From Komagataeibacter nataicola (GTDB lineage Bacteria > Pseudomonadota > Alphaproteobacteria > Acetobacterales > Acetobacteraceae): a stretch of DNA of 64,000 bases. The first letter of the stretch is position 1, and every line of letters begins with the position of its first letter. Positions 36,821 through 46,487 of this stretch are shown here, in pieces. The stretch lies in contig NZ_NIRT01000003.1 of the NCBI RefSeq assembly GCF_003207795.1, forward strand, positions 123,458 through 187,457, given 5' to 3'. The notes below the pieces were generated by a model. It saw nothing but the letters and a program-made list of their open reading frames with translations, was not told the origin of the DNA and searched no databases. Position numbers and translations under genes: made by a program.

Positions 36821-37810
36821 ATGACGAAAACCACCCCGCCCGATCGCACATACGGTTTTGCCGCCCCGCGCGGGCGGATATACGACTCCATTGTCGAGAC
36901 CGTGGGGGGCACGCCACTCGTGGCGCTGCCGCATCTGACCCGCGAGGACGGCCTGGCCGCCCGGGTGCTGATGAAGCTGGAGTTCTTCAATCCGCTCGCA
37001 TCCGTCAAGGACCGCATAGGCGCCGCCATGATCGAGGATGCCGAGGCGCGGGGCGAGATCCATCCCGGCAGAACCACGCTGGTGGAACCGACTTCGGGCA
37101 ATACCGGCATCTCGCTGGCTTTTGTCGCGGCGGCACGGGGCTACAGGCTGATCGTGACCATGCCGGAGGGCGCCTCGATCGAGCGGCGCAAGATGCTGCG
37201 CCTGCTTGATGCCCAGCTTGAACTCACCCCTTCGCGCCTGGGCATGGCGGGTGCGATCGCCCGGGCCGAGGAAATCCTGCAAAAAACCCCCAATGCCTGG
37301 ATGCCGCGCCAGTTCGATAACCCAGCCAACCCCGAAATCCATGCCGCCACGACAGCGGAGGAAATCTGGGTCGATACGGCGGGTGCCGTCGATATCGTGG
37401 TGGCGGGGCTGGGCACGGGCGGCACGGCAAGCGGCATTGCCCATGGCCTCAAGCCCCGCAAGCCGGGCATCGAGGTCTATGGCGTGGAGCCGATGGAAAG
37501 CGCCATTCTCAACGGTGATGAGCCGGGGCCGCATGGCATTCAGGGAATCGGGCCGGGCTTCTGCCCCCGCACGCTCGACCTTGCGGCGCTGGCGGGTGTG
37601 CTGCCGGTATCGGAGCGCGAGGCCATTGCCGCCGCACGCCGCTGCGCGCGGCTGGACGGGGTGCCGGTGGGCATTTCATCCGGGGCGGCGCTGCATGCGG
37701 CCATACAGCTGGCAGGACGGCCCGAGAACGCGGGCAAGACCATCGTGACCATCGCGCCCTCCTTTGCCGAGCGCTACCTGTCCACGTCCCTGTTCACCGG
37801 GCTGGTTTAA
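36821..37810 (+). CDS. cysK: Cysteine synthase
   Basis: 329 residues. The PLP Lys is in NPLASVKDRIGAAM, followed by the phosphate-binding loop EPTSGNTGISLAF and GLGTGGTASGIAHGL. It makes cysteine from O-acetylserine and sulfide. AAGGAG precedes the ATG. A CysK/CysM split cannot be settled from sequence alone, but length and motifs fit CysK. Control by the divergent Rrf2 protein is likely. Confidence 0.92.
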   Translation: MTKTTPPDRTYGFAAPRGRIYDSIVETVGGTPLVALPHLTREDGLAARVLMKLEFFNPLASVKDRIGAAMIEDAEARGEIHPGRTTLVEPTSGNTGISLAFVAAARGYRLIVTMPEGASIERRKMLRLLDAQLELTPSRLGMAGAIARAEEILQKTPNAWMPRQFDNPANPEIHAATTAEEIWVDTAGAVDIVVAGLGTGGTASGIAHGLKPRKPGIEVYGVEPMESAILNGDEPGPHGIQGIGPGFCPRTLDLAALAGVLPVSEREAIAAARRCARLDGVPVGISSGAALHAAIQLAGRPENAGKTIVTIAPSFAERYLSTSLFTGLV

Positions 37811-37817
37811 GCCACCA

Positions 37818-37872
37818 GAGCGCCGCCTTTCCCAAAGAAAAGGCGGCGCTCCGGAACGGCTATTTTTTAAAC
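37818..37872 (+). repeat. Degenerate palindromic repeat, copy E
   Basis: A 13-base perfect stem GAGCGCCGCCTTT / AAAGGCGGCGCTC (37818-37830 and 37839-37851) followed by CGGAACGGCTATTTTTT. It resembles the second hairpin and tail of the repeat family but lacks the AAGCTT hairpin and the left end. It sits at the convergent cysK/ompA-like junction. Confidence 0.6.
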
Positions 37873-37884
37873 AGGCATTTATGG

Positions 37885-37916
37885 AAAAAGCGGCTCCCTT
37901 GCGGTGCCGCTTTTTT
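37885..37916. terminator. Bidirectional terminator between cysK and the OmpA-like gene
   Basis: AAAAAGCGGC (37885-37894) pairs with GCCGCTTTTT around an 11-base loop, giving T-runs on both strands. It serves cysK on the plus strand and the OmpA-like gene on the minus strand. Confidence 0.85.
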
Positions 37917-37946
37917 CTTTTCCATGCCCAGACGTGGAATGCGCGA

Positions 37947-39092
37947 TCAGTGCAGGATGATCTCGACCCGGCGGTTCTGGGCCTCACGCGTGTTGGCGGC
38001 GGTCTGCACCAGCGGGTTGGAATCACCATAGCCATGAATGTCGATGGCGGGGCCGGGCACGCCGTCACGCACCAGTTCGGCCTTGATGACCTGCGCGCGC
38101 TTGAGCGAAAGGGCCTGGTTATACTTTTCCCCCTGCGGGCCGGGATGGGCCGCCGAGTTGTCGGTATAGCCATTGACCTCGATGCGCGTGGTCTGCGTGT
38201 TGGTCGAGGCCTGGGCCGCAACCGCCACGATGGAGCGGGCGCGGTCGGTCAGGTCGCTGCGGTCCCAGTCAAAGAACACGAGATAGGTGCGGTTCTCGGC
38301 CGGGGCGGGCACGGCATTGGTTGAAGGCGGCGGCGGTGGCGGGGGGGCCGGGTTGAACTCGTAGCGCAGGCCGAGCATCAGCGAATGGTTGAAGTCGGTG
38401 CGGCTGTCACGGTTGCCGTTACGGAAGCCGTAATCGCCGTTCATGGCCGCGAGCGTGGTCGCGCTGCCTGTCACCACGGAATGGTGCGACTGCGGGCCAA
38501 GCATGGTCCAGAACCGGTATTCCGCCGTGGCCGAGAGGCCCACGACCCACGGCATGGGGAAGGAGAGGCCGAAAATGCCCTGATAGGCGAAGTTGCCGTA
38601 GCTGCCGCTCACATGCTGGTTGTAGTTCGCCCCATTCACGTTGCCCGTGATGGTGGTGTTCATGTTCTGCCAGCCATAGCCGATACCCGCGCCAAAATAC
38701 GGGAACAGCCAGCTTTTGCCGATATCAAGGTCGAACAGCGCATTGGCCATCAGCCCCGATTCCTGCTGCCGGCCATCGGCATGGGCATGATAGGCGGCAT
38801 TGCCGCCCACGGTTTTCAGGTCGTTATTGCGATAATGGCCCTCAAGCTCGACGCGGAAGCCATTGCCAAGCCCCCAGCCAATCGCGCCGAGGCCGATGGC
38901 GCCGGTGCGAAACTGATCACGTGCCGAAGAATTCCGTATGACCTGGCCCTGGTTGAAGGTCGCGCCACCTTCACCGCTCATATACAGGCCCTGAACAGGC
39001 TGGGCGAATACCGGAGCGGAGACCAGCACGGAGCCCAGGGTAACCGAGGCAGCCAATAAAGACCCTGCAAGCAATCCGTACCGCAGATTCAT
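37947..39092 (-). CDS. OmpA-family outer membrane protein
   Basis: 381 residues from ATG 39092, chosen for its ribosome site (AAGGGAG) and signal peptide (LLAGSLLAASVTLGSVLVSAPVFAQ). The N-terminal half is an eight-stranded barrel type with alternating aromatic strands. A poly-Pro linker follows, then the OmpA C-terminal peptidoglycan-binding domain (DWDRSDLTDRAR, VNGYTDNSAAHPG, LSLKRAQVIKAEL). It anchors the outer membrane to the cell wall. Confidence 0.93.
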   Translation of the reverse strand: MNLRYGLLAGSLLAASVTLGSVLVSAPVFAQPVQGLYMSGEGGATFNQGQVIRNSSARDQFRTGAIGLGAIGWGLGNGFRVELEGHYRNNDLKTVGGNAAYHAHADGRQQESGLMANALFDLDIGKSWLFPYFGAGIGYGWQNMNTTITGNVNGANYNQHVSGSYGNFAYQGIFGLSFPMPWVVGLSATAEYRFWTMLGPQSHHSVVTGSATTLAAMNGDYGFRNGNRDSRTDFNHSLMLGLRYEFNPAPPPPPPPSTNAVPAPAENRTYLVFFDWDRSDLTDRARSIVAVAAQASTNTQTTRIEVNGYTDNSAAHPGPQGEKYNQALSLKRAQVIKAELVRDGVPGPAIDIHGYGDSNPLVQTAANTREAQNRRVEIILH

Positions 39093-39341
39093 ACTCTTTT
39101 TCTCCCTTCGACGGGCCTCTTCCGGCATATAGGCCCGGTCGGGTGCACGTGCCATATTCCCTGGACTGATCAGCATCCGCATTCTTTTGCTGAAAGAAAC
39201 CGCCCCTGACAATCCATTGCCACCACCTTAACCCGCCGCTCGGGGTAGTGTGGCCCACTGGCATGGCTGACTGTGTGCCAGATGCCACACCTTGCTGGCC
39301 GGATCGGTTTCCCTGCTTTCAAACCCGTGGAATCACGTCTT

Positions 39342-39680
39342 TCATATCAATCTTGCTTCAAACGGCGGCGCCAGATCAGGGGCGTCGAACTCAACAACCC
39401 ACAAGTCGGGGTCGCGTTCCATCTGCCGTGTGACATAGGCGTCAACACCGGCCTGATCAACATCCGTCTCCCCTGTAGCGCGGAACCATGCCCGGCGTCC
39501 ATCGGGGGTACGGGTCTGGGCCAGCACGCACATCCGCCCTGCGCGCCCCAAAAGCACGGCCAGCACGCCCCCCGCGTCATCATCGCCATGGTGCAGCACC
39601 ATCCCCGGATTTCCCTTCTGTCCAGCCTGGCGCAGCATTGCCCGGACCCACAGGCCGGTTTTCAGGCGGGGTTCTTCCAT
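39342..39680 (-). CDS. DUF1491 family protein
   Basis: 112 residues from ATG 39680. Sequence RLKTGLWVRAMLRQAGQKG ... DDDAGGVLAVLLGRAGR ... RQMERDPDLWVVEFDAPD matches the small alphaproteobacterial DUF1491 family, of unknown function and probably cytoplasmic. It lies 79 bases after the S41 peptidase stop. Confidence 0.85.
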   Translation of the reverse strand: MEEPRLKTGLWVRAMLRQAGQKGNPGMVLHHGDDDAGGVLAVLLGRAGRMCVLAQTRTPDGRRAWFRATGETDVDQAGVDAYVTRQMERDPDLWVVEFDAPDLAPPFEARLI

Positions 39681-39759
39681 GGGGTCTGATTCCTCCGGTA
39701 ATGCATAAAAACAGAGGGTGGCATGCAGGAATAGCACAGTTTCCACCCGCGCGGACGAC

Positions 39760-41079
39760 TCACCCTCCCCCGTTCGGGGGGCTTGCGTCTTCTTCTGGTA
39801 TGGCCGACAGGGCGGCGCGGTATTCCTCGGGGTTATCAAGCAGGGAATGGGCGGCGTCGAGGTCGCTATCGGTGCCAATGGCGGCCGGGCAGGCCTTGCG
39901 GATGGCCAGAATGCGCGACAGGTCGGCAGGCGAGCGCACCTGCCGCGCCGGCACGACCCACTGCGCGCTGTCGGCCGTGCCTTCGGCCAGGTTCTGCAAC
40001 TGGCGTTCGAGTTCGCTCTCGCCCCGGCTGGTGCATACCTGTGGCATGACGCCAAGCCCCTGCAGCGGCCAGCCAAGGGGGGCGAGCACGCGACTCCATG
40101 TCACGAACAGTTCGGCCCCGTTGGGCATCTGGCCAATGGTCTGCACCAGCCCCTTGCCCAGTGTGGCGCTGCCGATCACCACGCCGCGCTTCTGGTCGGA
40201 CAGGGCGGCGGCGAGAATTTCGGCCGCACTCGCGGTCCGGCCATCGACCAGCACGATAATGGGCAGGCCACTGGTCATGTCGCCACCCTGCACGGCCCAG
40301 ACATGGTTGGCCTGCGGGTCGCGCCCCTGCGTAATGGCGGCCACCCCGTGGTCGAGCATGAGCGCCGACGTGGTTACGGCCTGCTGCAGCACGCCGCCCC
40401 GGTTGCCGCGCAGGTCGAGGATCAGCCCCGAAATGCCGGGCACGTTCATGGCCTCGTCGAGGTACTGGCTCATTTCCTCCGCCGTGTTGGCGGAGAAGGC
40501 GGTGATGTGCAGCACCACATGCTTGCCGCTGGTATAGGCGAACACCGTCTCGGGCGGGGTGGAGGCACGATGCAGGGTGACCGTGGTCTGCCGTCCCTTC
40601 GCTTCCACCGTGATGCGCACGAGGCTGCCACCGGGGCCATTGAGCCACGAGGTCACGGTATCGACCGTGTGGGACTCGGTGGAGCGGCCATTGACCGCGC
40701 GCACGATCTGCCCCGCCGCCAGGCTGGTGGGCCAGGCCGGGCCGTTGGCGTTGACCGCCGTGATCCTGATGGCGTGGTGATCCATCCCCAGTGTCAGCCC
40801 TGCCGTGGCCTCGCCCCCGGTGCGGATGCTGCGGTCCGATACGGCGGCGCCGGGCGGGATGTAGCGCGAATAGGGATCGAGATGATTGAACAGCTCATCG
40901 AAGAACCCCTGCAGCACCCCGTCCTGCCCGGTGTTGCGCATGGCGGGTGAGTGATGCCACGCCACGTCGAGGATGCGGGTTATGGCCGCACTCCATTCCG
41001 GCACGTCATCAGGTGCTGGCACGGGCAGGGCGAGCACGGTTTTTTGAGTGGCGGCGAGTTGCAGGAAGCCATTCTGCAT
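39760..41079 (-). CDS. S41 C-terminal-processing peptidase, catalytic part (frame-disrupted)
   Basis: 439 residues. The PDZ region (GLTLGMDHHAIRITAV ... AAGQIVRAVNGRS) is followed by the S41 core: GLILDLRGNRGGVLQQAV, the catalytic Ser in VDGRTASAAEILAAAL and the catalytic Lys in ATLGKGLVQTIGQ. No signal peptide is present. The missing N-terminal part, with a signal peptide, is in another frame just upstream and overlaps by 71 bases. The gene therefore looks frameshifted near 41065-41090, or split. Confidence 0.8.
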   Translation of the reverse strand: MQNGFLQLAATQKTVLALPVPAPDDVPEWSAAITRILDVAWHHSPAMRNTGQDGVLQGFFDELFNHLDPYSRYIPPGAAVSDRSIRTGGEATAGLTLGMDHHAIRITAVNANGPAWPTSLAAGQIVRAVNGRSTESHTVDTVTSWLNGPGGSLVRITVEAKGRQTTVTLHRASTPPETVFAYTSGKHVVLHITAFSANTAEEMSQYLDEAMNVPGISGLILDLRGNRGGVLQQAVTTSALMLDHGVAAITQGRDPQANHVWAVQGGDMTSGLPIIVLVDGRTASAAEILAAALSDQKRGVVIGSATLGKGLVQTIGQMPNGAELFVTWSRVLAPLGWPLQGLGVMPQVCTSRGESELERQLQNLAEGTADSAQWVVPARQVRSPADLSRILAIRKACPAAIGTDSDLDAAHSLLDNPEEYRAALSAIPEEDASPPNGGG

Positions 41080-41470
41080 CCTCGATGCTGAGCGAGGGAT
41101 CGAGCGCGCTCAGCCCGTTCAGCCCCCACAGGGCAAAATCGTGAATCGTGTGGCTTTCCAGCGTGCGGGGCTGGAGAAAGGACAGACTCGCCTGCATGAC
41201 TGAGGACAGCACGGCCAGGTCCATGCTGGTCATGTCCGGGTTGTCCACGCTGTCTTCATGCAGCGGCGGCTGGGGCGTGGGCGTGCGGGGGGTGGCGGGC
41301 AGGTCATCGGCGCAGGCGGCGGTAGTCAGCCGGGCGATGATGAGCAGCAGGATGAACGTATCACGCGGGAGATGGCCCAGCGTGGACATGCGCCGCCGCC
41401 ACGCGCCCGCCCCTTCGCCGCCCAGCCGCATGGGCCGGGCGATGATGACGGGAAACAGGGCGCGTTTCAC
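41009..41470 (-). pseudogene. N-terminal fragment of the S41 peptidase (other frame)
   Basis: 153 residues from GTG 41470, overlapping the rnr stop as GTGA (ATG 41389 also possible). It has a signal anchor (TFILLLIIARLTTAACADD) and a helical segment ending ALWGLNGLSALDPSLSIE, which resembles the S41 N-terminal domain. It then runs into out-of-frame sequence (RRHSKNRARPARAST) and stops. Joining it to the downstream frame would rebuild a secreted protease of about 570 residues. Confidence 0.65.
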
Positions 41471-43713
41471 GGCCTGCGTCTCCGCAGGCGGGGTGCCACG
41501 TCGGGCAGGGCCAGAAGGACGGTGCCCCGGATGGCGCATGCTTCTTCTATCCGTACGCGCAATGCCTGACCGGGGCGGAATGCCATGGTCATGTCGCGTG
41601 CATGCAATGTCTGCGTTTTTTCATCGTGATGCCATTGATCTTCCGGCAGGGCAGACATGGGCAGCAGGGCGGAGGTTCCTGTTGCATCCAGCACGACAAA
41701 AACACCGAATCGGGACAGGCTGGAGATATGCCCGTCCATCTCGGTGCCGATCCGCGCCTCGAGCCAGGTCGCGGCGTAACGCTCCAGCGTATCGCGCTCT
41801 GCCTGGGCCGCGCGGCGCTCGGTGCGGGTTATGGCCTCGCCCACTTCTTCCAGCGCCTCATGGCCGGGGGCCGGGCCGGGCTCGAGTCCGGTGGCGACGA
41901 GCAGCGCGCGGTGGGTCAGCAGGTCGGCATAGCGGCGTATGGGGCTGGTGAAATGCGCGTAAGCCGCAAGCGAGAGGCCAAAATGACCGATCGGCTCGGG
42001 GCTGTATTCCGCCTGGTTCTGCGCGCGCAGGATCAGTTCATTGACCAGCCCGGCCTGATCGGTGTCACGCACCCCGGCCAGCACGCGATCAAGGTCGGCG
42101 GCGCGCAGGCTGCCTACGGGCGGCAGCTTCAGGCCCATCAGGTCGAGCGTGCGGCGCAGGCTTTCCAGCCGCTCGGGCGTGGGGGGCGCATGGATGCGGT
42201 ACAGGCACGGAATATGCCGCGCCTCAAGGCAGCGGGCGGCGGCGACATTGGCCGCGATCATGAATTCCTCGACCAGCCTGTGGCTGTCGAGGCGGATTCG
42301 CGGTGCGATGGCCGTGATCTGGCCTCCGTCATCCAGCCGGACCAGCCGCTCGGGCAGGTCGAGGTCCAGCGTGCCGCGCGCGCGCCGGGCATGGGTGAGG
42401 CAGGTCCACGCGCCAAACAGGCTGTCGAGCAGGCCCGGCGGCAGGGCCTGCATGGTGGTGTCGGGCGTGCCGTCGCGCGCGGCCTGCACCTGCTCGTAGG
42501 TCAGGCGGGCAGCACTACGCATGATGCCGCGCCCAAAGCGGGCGTTGCTGACCGCGCCATCGGCCGCGACACTCATGGTCACGAAAAGGCAGCCCCGGTC
42601 CTCGTCCGGGCGCAGCGAGCACCAGCCGTTCGAGAGATCCTCGGGCAGCATCGGGATCACCCGGTCGGGGAAATAGACCGAATTGCCGCGCAGCCGGGCC
42701 TCGCGGTCAAGCGCGCTGTCGGGGCGCACGTACCAGGCCACATCGGCAATGGCCACGGTGATGCGGAAGCCATCGCCATCGGGTTCGGCATAGATGGCGT
42801 CATCAAAATCACGTGCATCCGCGCCATCAATCGTGACCAGCGGCATGTCACGCAGGTCGGTGCGGCCTGCGGGGGCCACGGCCCGGGCTGCTTTGGCCTG
42901 TGCCAGCGCTTCGGGGGGGAAGACGTGGGGAATGCCCAGCATGGCCACCGCCACCATGCTGATGGTCCGCGCATCGCCCTGCGGGCCAAGGCGCTCGATG
43001 ATGCGTGCGGGGTGCAGCCCCGGCCCGGACTGGGGCAGGGGGGTGGCGATGACAATCTCGTTATCCGGCGTGCCGTCATCCTCGCCCGCGGGGATGACCC
43101 ATTCGGCCTTGGCGCGGCGGTCGGCGGGCGTTAGGCGGCCCGCGGGGCGGAAGCGGGCCGGGGTAGCAGCAGCGGGGTCATCAGCCGGCAGGGTGCGGAA
43201 CAGGCCCACGATCCGGGTGGGCGCATCACTCAGGCGGCGCAGCGTGCGGCCTTCATACCGGCCGGGGCCGACCCGGCGCAGGCGGGCCACCACGCGCTCA
43301 CCGGGGGCGAGCGCGGCGCGGCCACGCAGTTCGGGGTGCATGAACACGATGGGGGAGGGGCCTTCGCCATCCCACTGCACGGGTCTGGCTATGGGGTCGC
43401 CATCGGCATCGGTGCCGGTGACCTGCACCACCATGGATTCGGGCAGCCGGTCCGATACGCGAAAGCGCCGCGCCCCTGCGGGCGCGAGCGTGCCATCAAG
43501 CGCCATGTCACGCAGCATCTGGCGCAGGGCGGCCTTGTGCTCCGGGCCAAGACCGAATTCGTGGCTGATCTCGCGCTTGCCGATGCGGCCCGTTGCCCCT
43601 TCGATAAACGCGCGGAGCTGCTCACGATCGGGCAGGCCACCCGTACGGGCTGGCGGCGTGCCCGTGGGCAGGCGGTCCGGCATCTCGGGAGTTGCTGGAC
43701 GCTGCCGCTTCAT
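41467..43713 (-). CDS. rnr: Ribonuclease R
   Basis: 748 residues. The RNB catalytic domain has TIDGADARDFDDAIYAE, with the metal-binding Asp cluster, and LPEDLSNGWCSLRPDEDR. The C-terminal S1 domain (MDGHISSLSRFGVFVVLDATG) ends in a basic tail. It is a 3'-5' exoribonuclease that degrades structured RNA and tmRNA-targeted messages. It starts two bases after topA, so the two are co-expressed. Confidence 0.95.
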   Translation of the reverse strand: MKRQRPATPEMPDRLPTGTPPARTGGLPDREQLRAFIEGATGRIGKREISHEFGLGPEHKAALRQMLRDMALDGTLAPAGARRFRVSDRLPESMVVQVTGTDADGDPIARPVQWDGEGPSPIVFMHPELRGRAALAPGERVVARLRRVGPGRYEGRTLRRLSDAPTRIVGLFRTLPADDPAAATPARFRPAGRLTPADRRAKAEWVIPAGEDDGTPDNEIVIATPLPQSGPGLHPARIIERLGPQGDARTISMVAVAMLGIPHVFPPEALAQAKAARAVAPAGRTDLRDMPLVTIDGADARDFDDAIYAEPDGDGFRITVAIADVAWYVRPDSALDREARLRGNSVYFPDRVIPMLPEDLSNGWCSLRPDEDRGCLFVTMSVAADGAVSNARFGRGIMRSAARLTYEQVQAARDGTPDTTMQALPPGLLDSLFGAWTCLTHARRARGTLDLDLPERLVRLDDGGQITAIAPRIRLDSHRLVEEFMIAANVAAARCLEARHIPCLYRIHAPPTPERLESLRRTLDLMGLKLPPVGSLRAADLDRVLAGVRDTDQAGLVNELILRAQNQAEYSPEPIGHFGLSLAAYAHFTSPIRRYADLLTHRALLVATGLEPGPAPGHEALEEVGEAITRTERRAAQAERDTLERYAATWLEARIGTEMDGHISSLSRFGVFVVLDATGTSALLPMSALPEDQWHHDEKTQTLHARDMTMAFRPGQALRVRIEEACAIRGTVLLALPDVAPRLRRRRP

Positions 43714-43715
43714 GA

Positions 43716-46442
43716 TCAGTCCGTCTCGCTTTCAGTCTTGGCCGGAGTGGCCTTCTTGCGGGTAGTTGTCTTTTTGGCTGCCGGTTTGGCCGCCGTCTTC
43801 TTTGGGGCTGCCTTTTTCTTCGGTGCAGCCTTTTTGGGCGCGGCTTCCTTGCTGTCCTCGCCTTCCGCCGTCTTGGCCTTGGTCTTGCGCGCGGCGGGCT
43901 TGCGGGTGGTGGTGGCTTTTTTACCCTTGGCCTTGAGCGGCTTGCCCTTTTCGGCCAGCAGCGTCAGGGCTTCCTCCATGGTCACGTCGTTCATGTCCTG
44001 CCCGCGCGGCACGGTAGCAACGATGGAGCCGTGCTGAACATACGGGCCAAAGCGGCCCTTGCGCACCATGACCGGCTCGCCATCCTTGGGGTGCGGGCCG
44101 ATGGTGCGGATCGAGGCCAGCTTCTTGGCCAGCGCATCGACCGCGCGGTTCAGCCCCACGGTCAGGACATCGTCATCCTTGTCCAGCGAGCCATAGACCG
44201 CGCCCATCTTCACATACGGCCCAAACCGGCCCAGACCCGCCTCGATCGGCTCGCCCAGTTCGGGGTGAATGCCCACGATGCGCGGCAGGGACAGAAGACC
44301 CACTGCCTGTTCGAGCGTGATCTTGTCGCCATCAAGCCCGCGCGGAATGGTGGCGCGTTTGGGCTTGGCCTTCTTGTCCTCGGGGTCGGGCTCGCCCTGC
44401 TGCACGTACAGCCCCCACGGGCCACGGCGCACGGTCACGTCCTCGCCGGTGGGTGCGGCGCCGAGCACGCGCATGCCATCCTTCAGGGCGGCGGCGTCAT
44501 CGCCTTCCTTCGGGTCGGCCACGAGTTTGCGGGTGTACTGGCACGTGGGGTAGTTCGAGCAGCCGATGAACGCGCCATACCGCCCCAGCTTGAGCCCCAG
44601 CCTGCCGGTGTTGCATGCCGTGCACAGGCGCGGGTCCTGCCCGTCCTCACGCGCAGGGAAGAAGTAGGGCGAGAGGTCCGCGTCCAGCGCCGTGATGACG
44701 TCGGATATCTTGAGGTCCTTGGTCTGGTCCACCGCGTGCGAGAAGTCGGACCAGAAGGCGGACATGACATCGCGCCAGTTGGCGCGCCCGCCTGAAATGT
44801 CATCAAGCTGTTCCTCAAGCCCTGCGGTGAACTGCGTGTCCACGTACCGCTCGAAGAACGAGGTGAGGAAGGCCGTGACCAGCCGCCCGCGATCCTCGGG
44901 GATGAAGCGGCGGTTTTCAAGCTGCACGTAATTGCGGTCGCGCAGCACGGTCAGGATGGAGGCATAGGTGGAAGGGCGGCCAATGCCGATCTCTTCCATC
45001 TTCTTCACCAGCGAGGCTTCCGAATAGCGCGGCGGCGGCTGGGTGAAGTGCTGGTCCGCCGTGACTTCGCCGCGCCCGATGGCGTCGCGCTCCTTCATGG
45101 CGGGCAGCATGCGGTCCTGCTCGTCCTCCGCTTTTGCGGGCGAGTCGTCGCGGCCTTCGCTATACAGCTTGAGGAAGCCGTCAAACGCGATCATGGAACC
45201 CGTGGCGCGCAGGGTCACGCGCTTCTGGCGGTCCACGATGTCAACCGCCACCTGGTCGAGTTCGGCGGACTGCATCTGGCTGGCGACCGAGCGCTTCCAC
45301 ACCAGGTCATACAGCTTCTTCTGCTCGGGCGAGAGGTAGCGCGCCATGTCGGCCGGCGTGCGGCGCACGTCGGTCGGGCGGATGGCCTCATGGGCTTCCT
45401 GCGCGTTCTTGGCCTTGGTGGAATAGATGCGCGGCTTGTCGGGCACGTACTGCTCGCCAAAGCTGTGGCCGATATGGCCACGGATGGCGCTGATCGCCTC
45501 GCCTGCCATCTGCACGCCGTCGGTTCGCATATAGGTGATGAGGCCCACGGTCTCGCCACCGATGTCGATGCCCTCATAAAGCTGCTGGGCCGTGCGCATG
45601 GCCACCTGCGCGCCCATGCCCAGCTTGCGCGAGGCCTCCTGCTGCATGGTCGATGTGGTGAACGGCGGCGGCGGGTTACGGCGCACCTTGCGGCGCTCGA
45701 CCTTCTCCACCCCGAAGTCACCGGCCTCGACCGCGGCCTTGGCCGCCATGGCGCTGGCTTCGTTGTTGAGGTCGAACTGCTCGAGCTTGTGGCCATCAAG
45801 ATGCGTGAGGCGCGCGGTAAACGCGGCCCCCGCCGGCGTGGTCATGCGGGCCAGCACGGACCAGTATTCACGCGGCTTGAATATCTCGATCTCGGCTTCG
45901 CGCTCACAGATCAGCCTGAGCGCGACCGACTGCACGCGCCCTGCGCTGCGCGAGCCGGGCAGCTTGCGCCACAGCACCGGCGAGAGCGTGAAGCCCACCA
46001 GATAGTCAAGCGCGCGGCGGGCGAGATAGGCCTCGATCAGCGGGAAGTCGAGCTCGCGCGGATGCGCCATCGCGGCCTTGATGGCGCTTTTGGTGATCTC
46101 GTTAAACGTGACGCGCTGCACCTCGATGCCCTTGAGGAGTTTTTTCTCCTCAAGGATCGAGCGTACGTGCCACGAAATGGCTTCCCCCTCACGGTCGGGG
46201 TCAGTTGCGAGATACAGGTGGCTGGCCCCGCGCAGCGCCTTGGCGATGGCCGCGATCTGGCGGCTGCCGCGCTCGTCGGTTTCCCACACCATGGCAAAGC
46301 CCTCATCGGGCTTGACGCTGCCATCCTTGGGAGGAAGGTCGCGCACATGCCCGAACGAGGCCAGAACCGTATAGTTTTCACCCAGATACTTATTGATCGT
46401 TTTCGCCTTGGCTGGCGATTCGACCACCACGACGTCAGTCAT
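43716..46442 (-). CDS. topA: DNA topoisomerase I
   Basis: 908 residues. TOPRIM (VVVESPAKAKTINKYLG, ATDPDREGEAISWH), catalytic Tyr in VGLITYMRTDGVQM, one Cys4 zinc finger (CTACNTGRLGLKLGRYGAFIGCSNYPTC), then several Cys-less zinc-ribbon-like repeats (GRFGPYVKMG, GRFGPYVQHG). The C-terminal 90 residues are a Lys/Ala/Pro/Thr tail, probably DNA-binding. It relaxes negative supercoils. It lies between dprA and rnr. Confidence 0.96.
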   Translation of the reverse strand: MTDVVVVESPAKAKTINKYLGENYTVLASFGHVRDLPPKDGSVKPDEGFAMVWETDERGSRQIAAIAKALRGASHLYLATDPDREGEAISWHVRSILEEKKLLKGIEVQRVTFNEITKSAIKAAMAHPRELDFPLIEAYLARRALDYLVGFTLSPVLWRKLPGSRSAGRVQSVALRLICEREAEIEIFKPREYWSVLARMTTPAGAAFTARLTHLDGHKLEQFDLNNEASAMAAKAAVEAGDFGVEKVERRKVRRNPPPPFTTSTMQQEASRKLGMGAQVAMRTAQQLYEGIDIGGETVGLITYMRTDGVQMAGEAISAIRGHIGHSFGEQYVPDKPRIYSTKAKNAQEAHEAIRPTDVRRTPADMARYLSPEQKKLYDLVWKRSVASQMQSAELDQVAVDIVDRQKRVTLRATGSMIAFDGFLKLYSEGRDDSPAKAEDEQDRMLPAMKERDAIGRGEVTADQHFTQPPPRYSEASLVKKMEEIGIGRPSTYASILTVLRDRNYVQLENRRFIPEDRGRLVTAFLTSFFERYVDTQFTAGLEEQLDDISGGRANWRDVMSAFWSDFSHAVDQTKDLKISDVITALDADLSPYFFPAREDGQDPRLCTACNTGRLGLKLGRYGAFIGCSNYPTCQYTRKLVADPKEGDDAAALKDGMRVLGAAPTGEDVTVRRGPWGLYVQQGEPDPEDKKAKPKRATIPRGLDGDKITLEQAVGLLSLPRIVGIHPELGEPIEAGLGRFGPYVKMGAVYGSLDKDDDVLTVGLNRAVDALAKKLASIRTIGPHPKDGEPVMVRKGRFGPYVQHGSIVATVPRGQDMNDVTMEEALTLLAEKGKPLKAKGKKATTTRKPAARKTKAKTAEGEDSKEAAPKKAAPKKKAAPKKTAAKPAAKKTTTRKKATPAKTESETD

Positions 46443-46487
46443 TCTGTCTCCGGATCACGATTCTCAAAACCTTGCTCTATCCCGCGC

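Noticed and set aside
36221..37534. Long minus-strand frame extending the Rrf2 gene through cysK
   Set aside because: The extension is antisense to cysK; the Rrf2 domain begins at ATG 36667.
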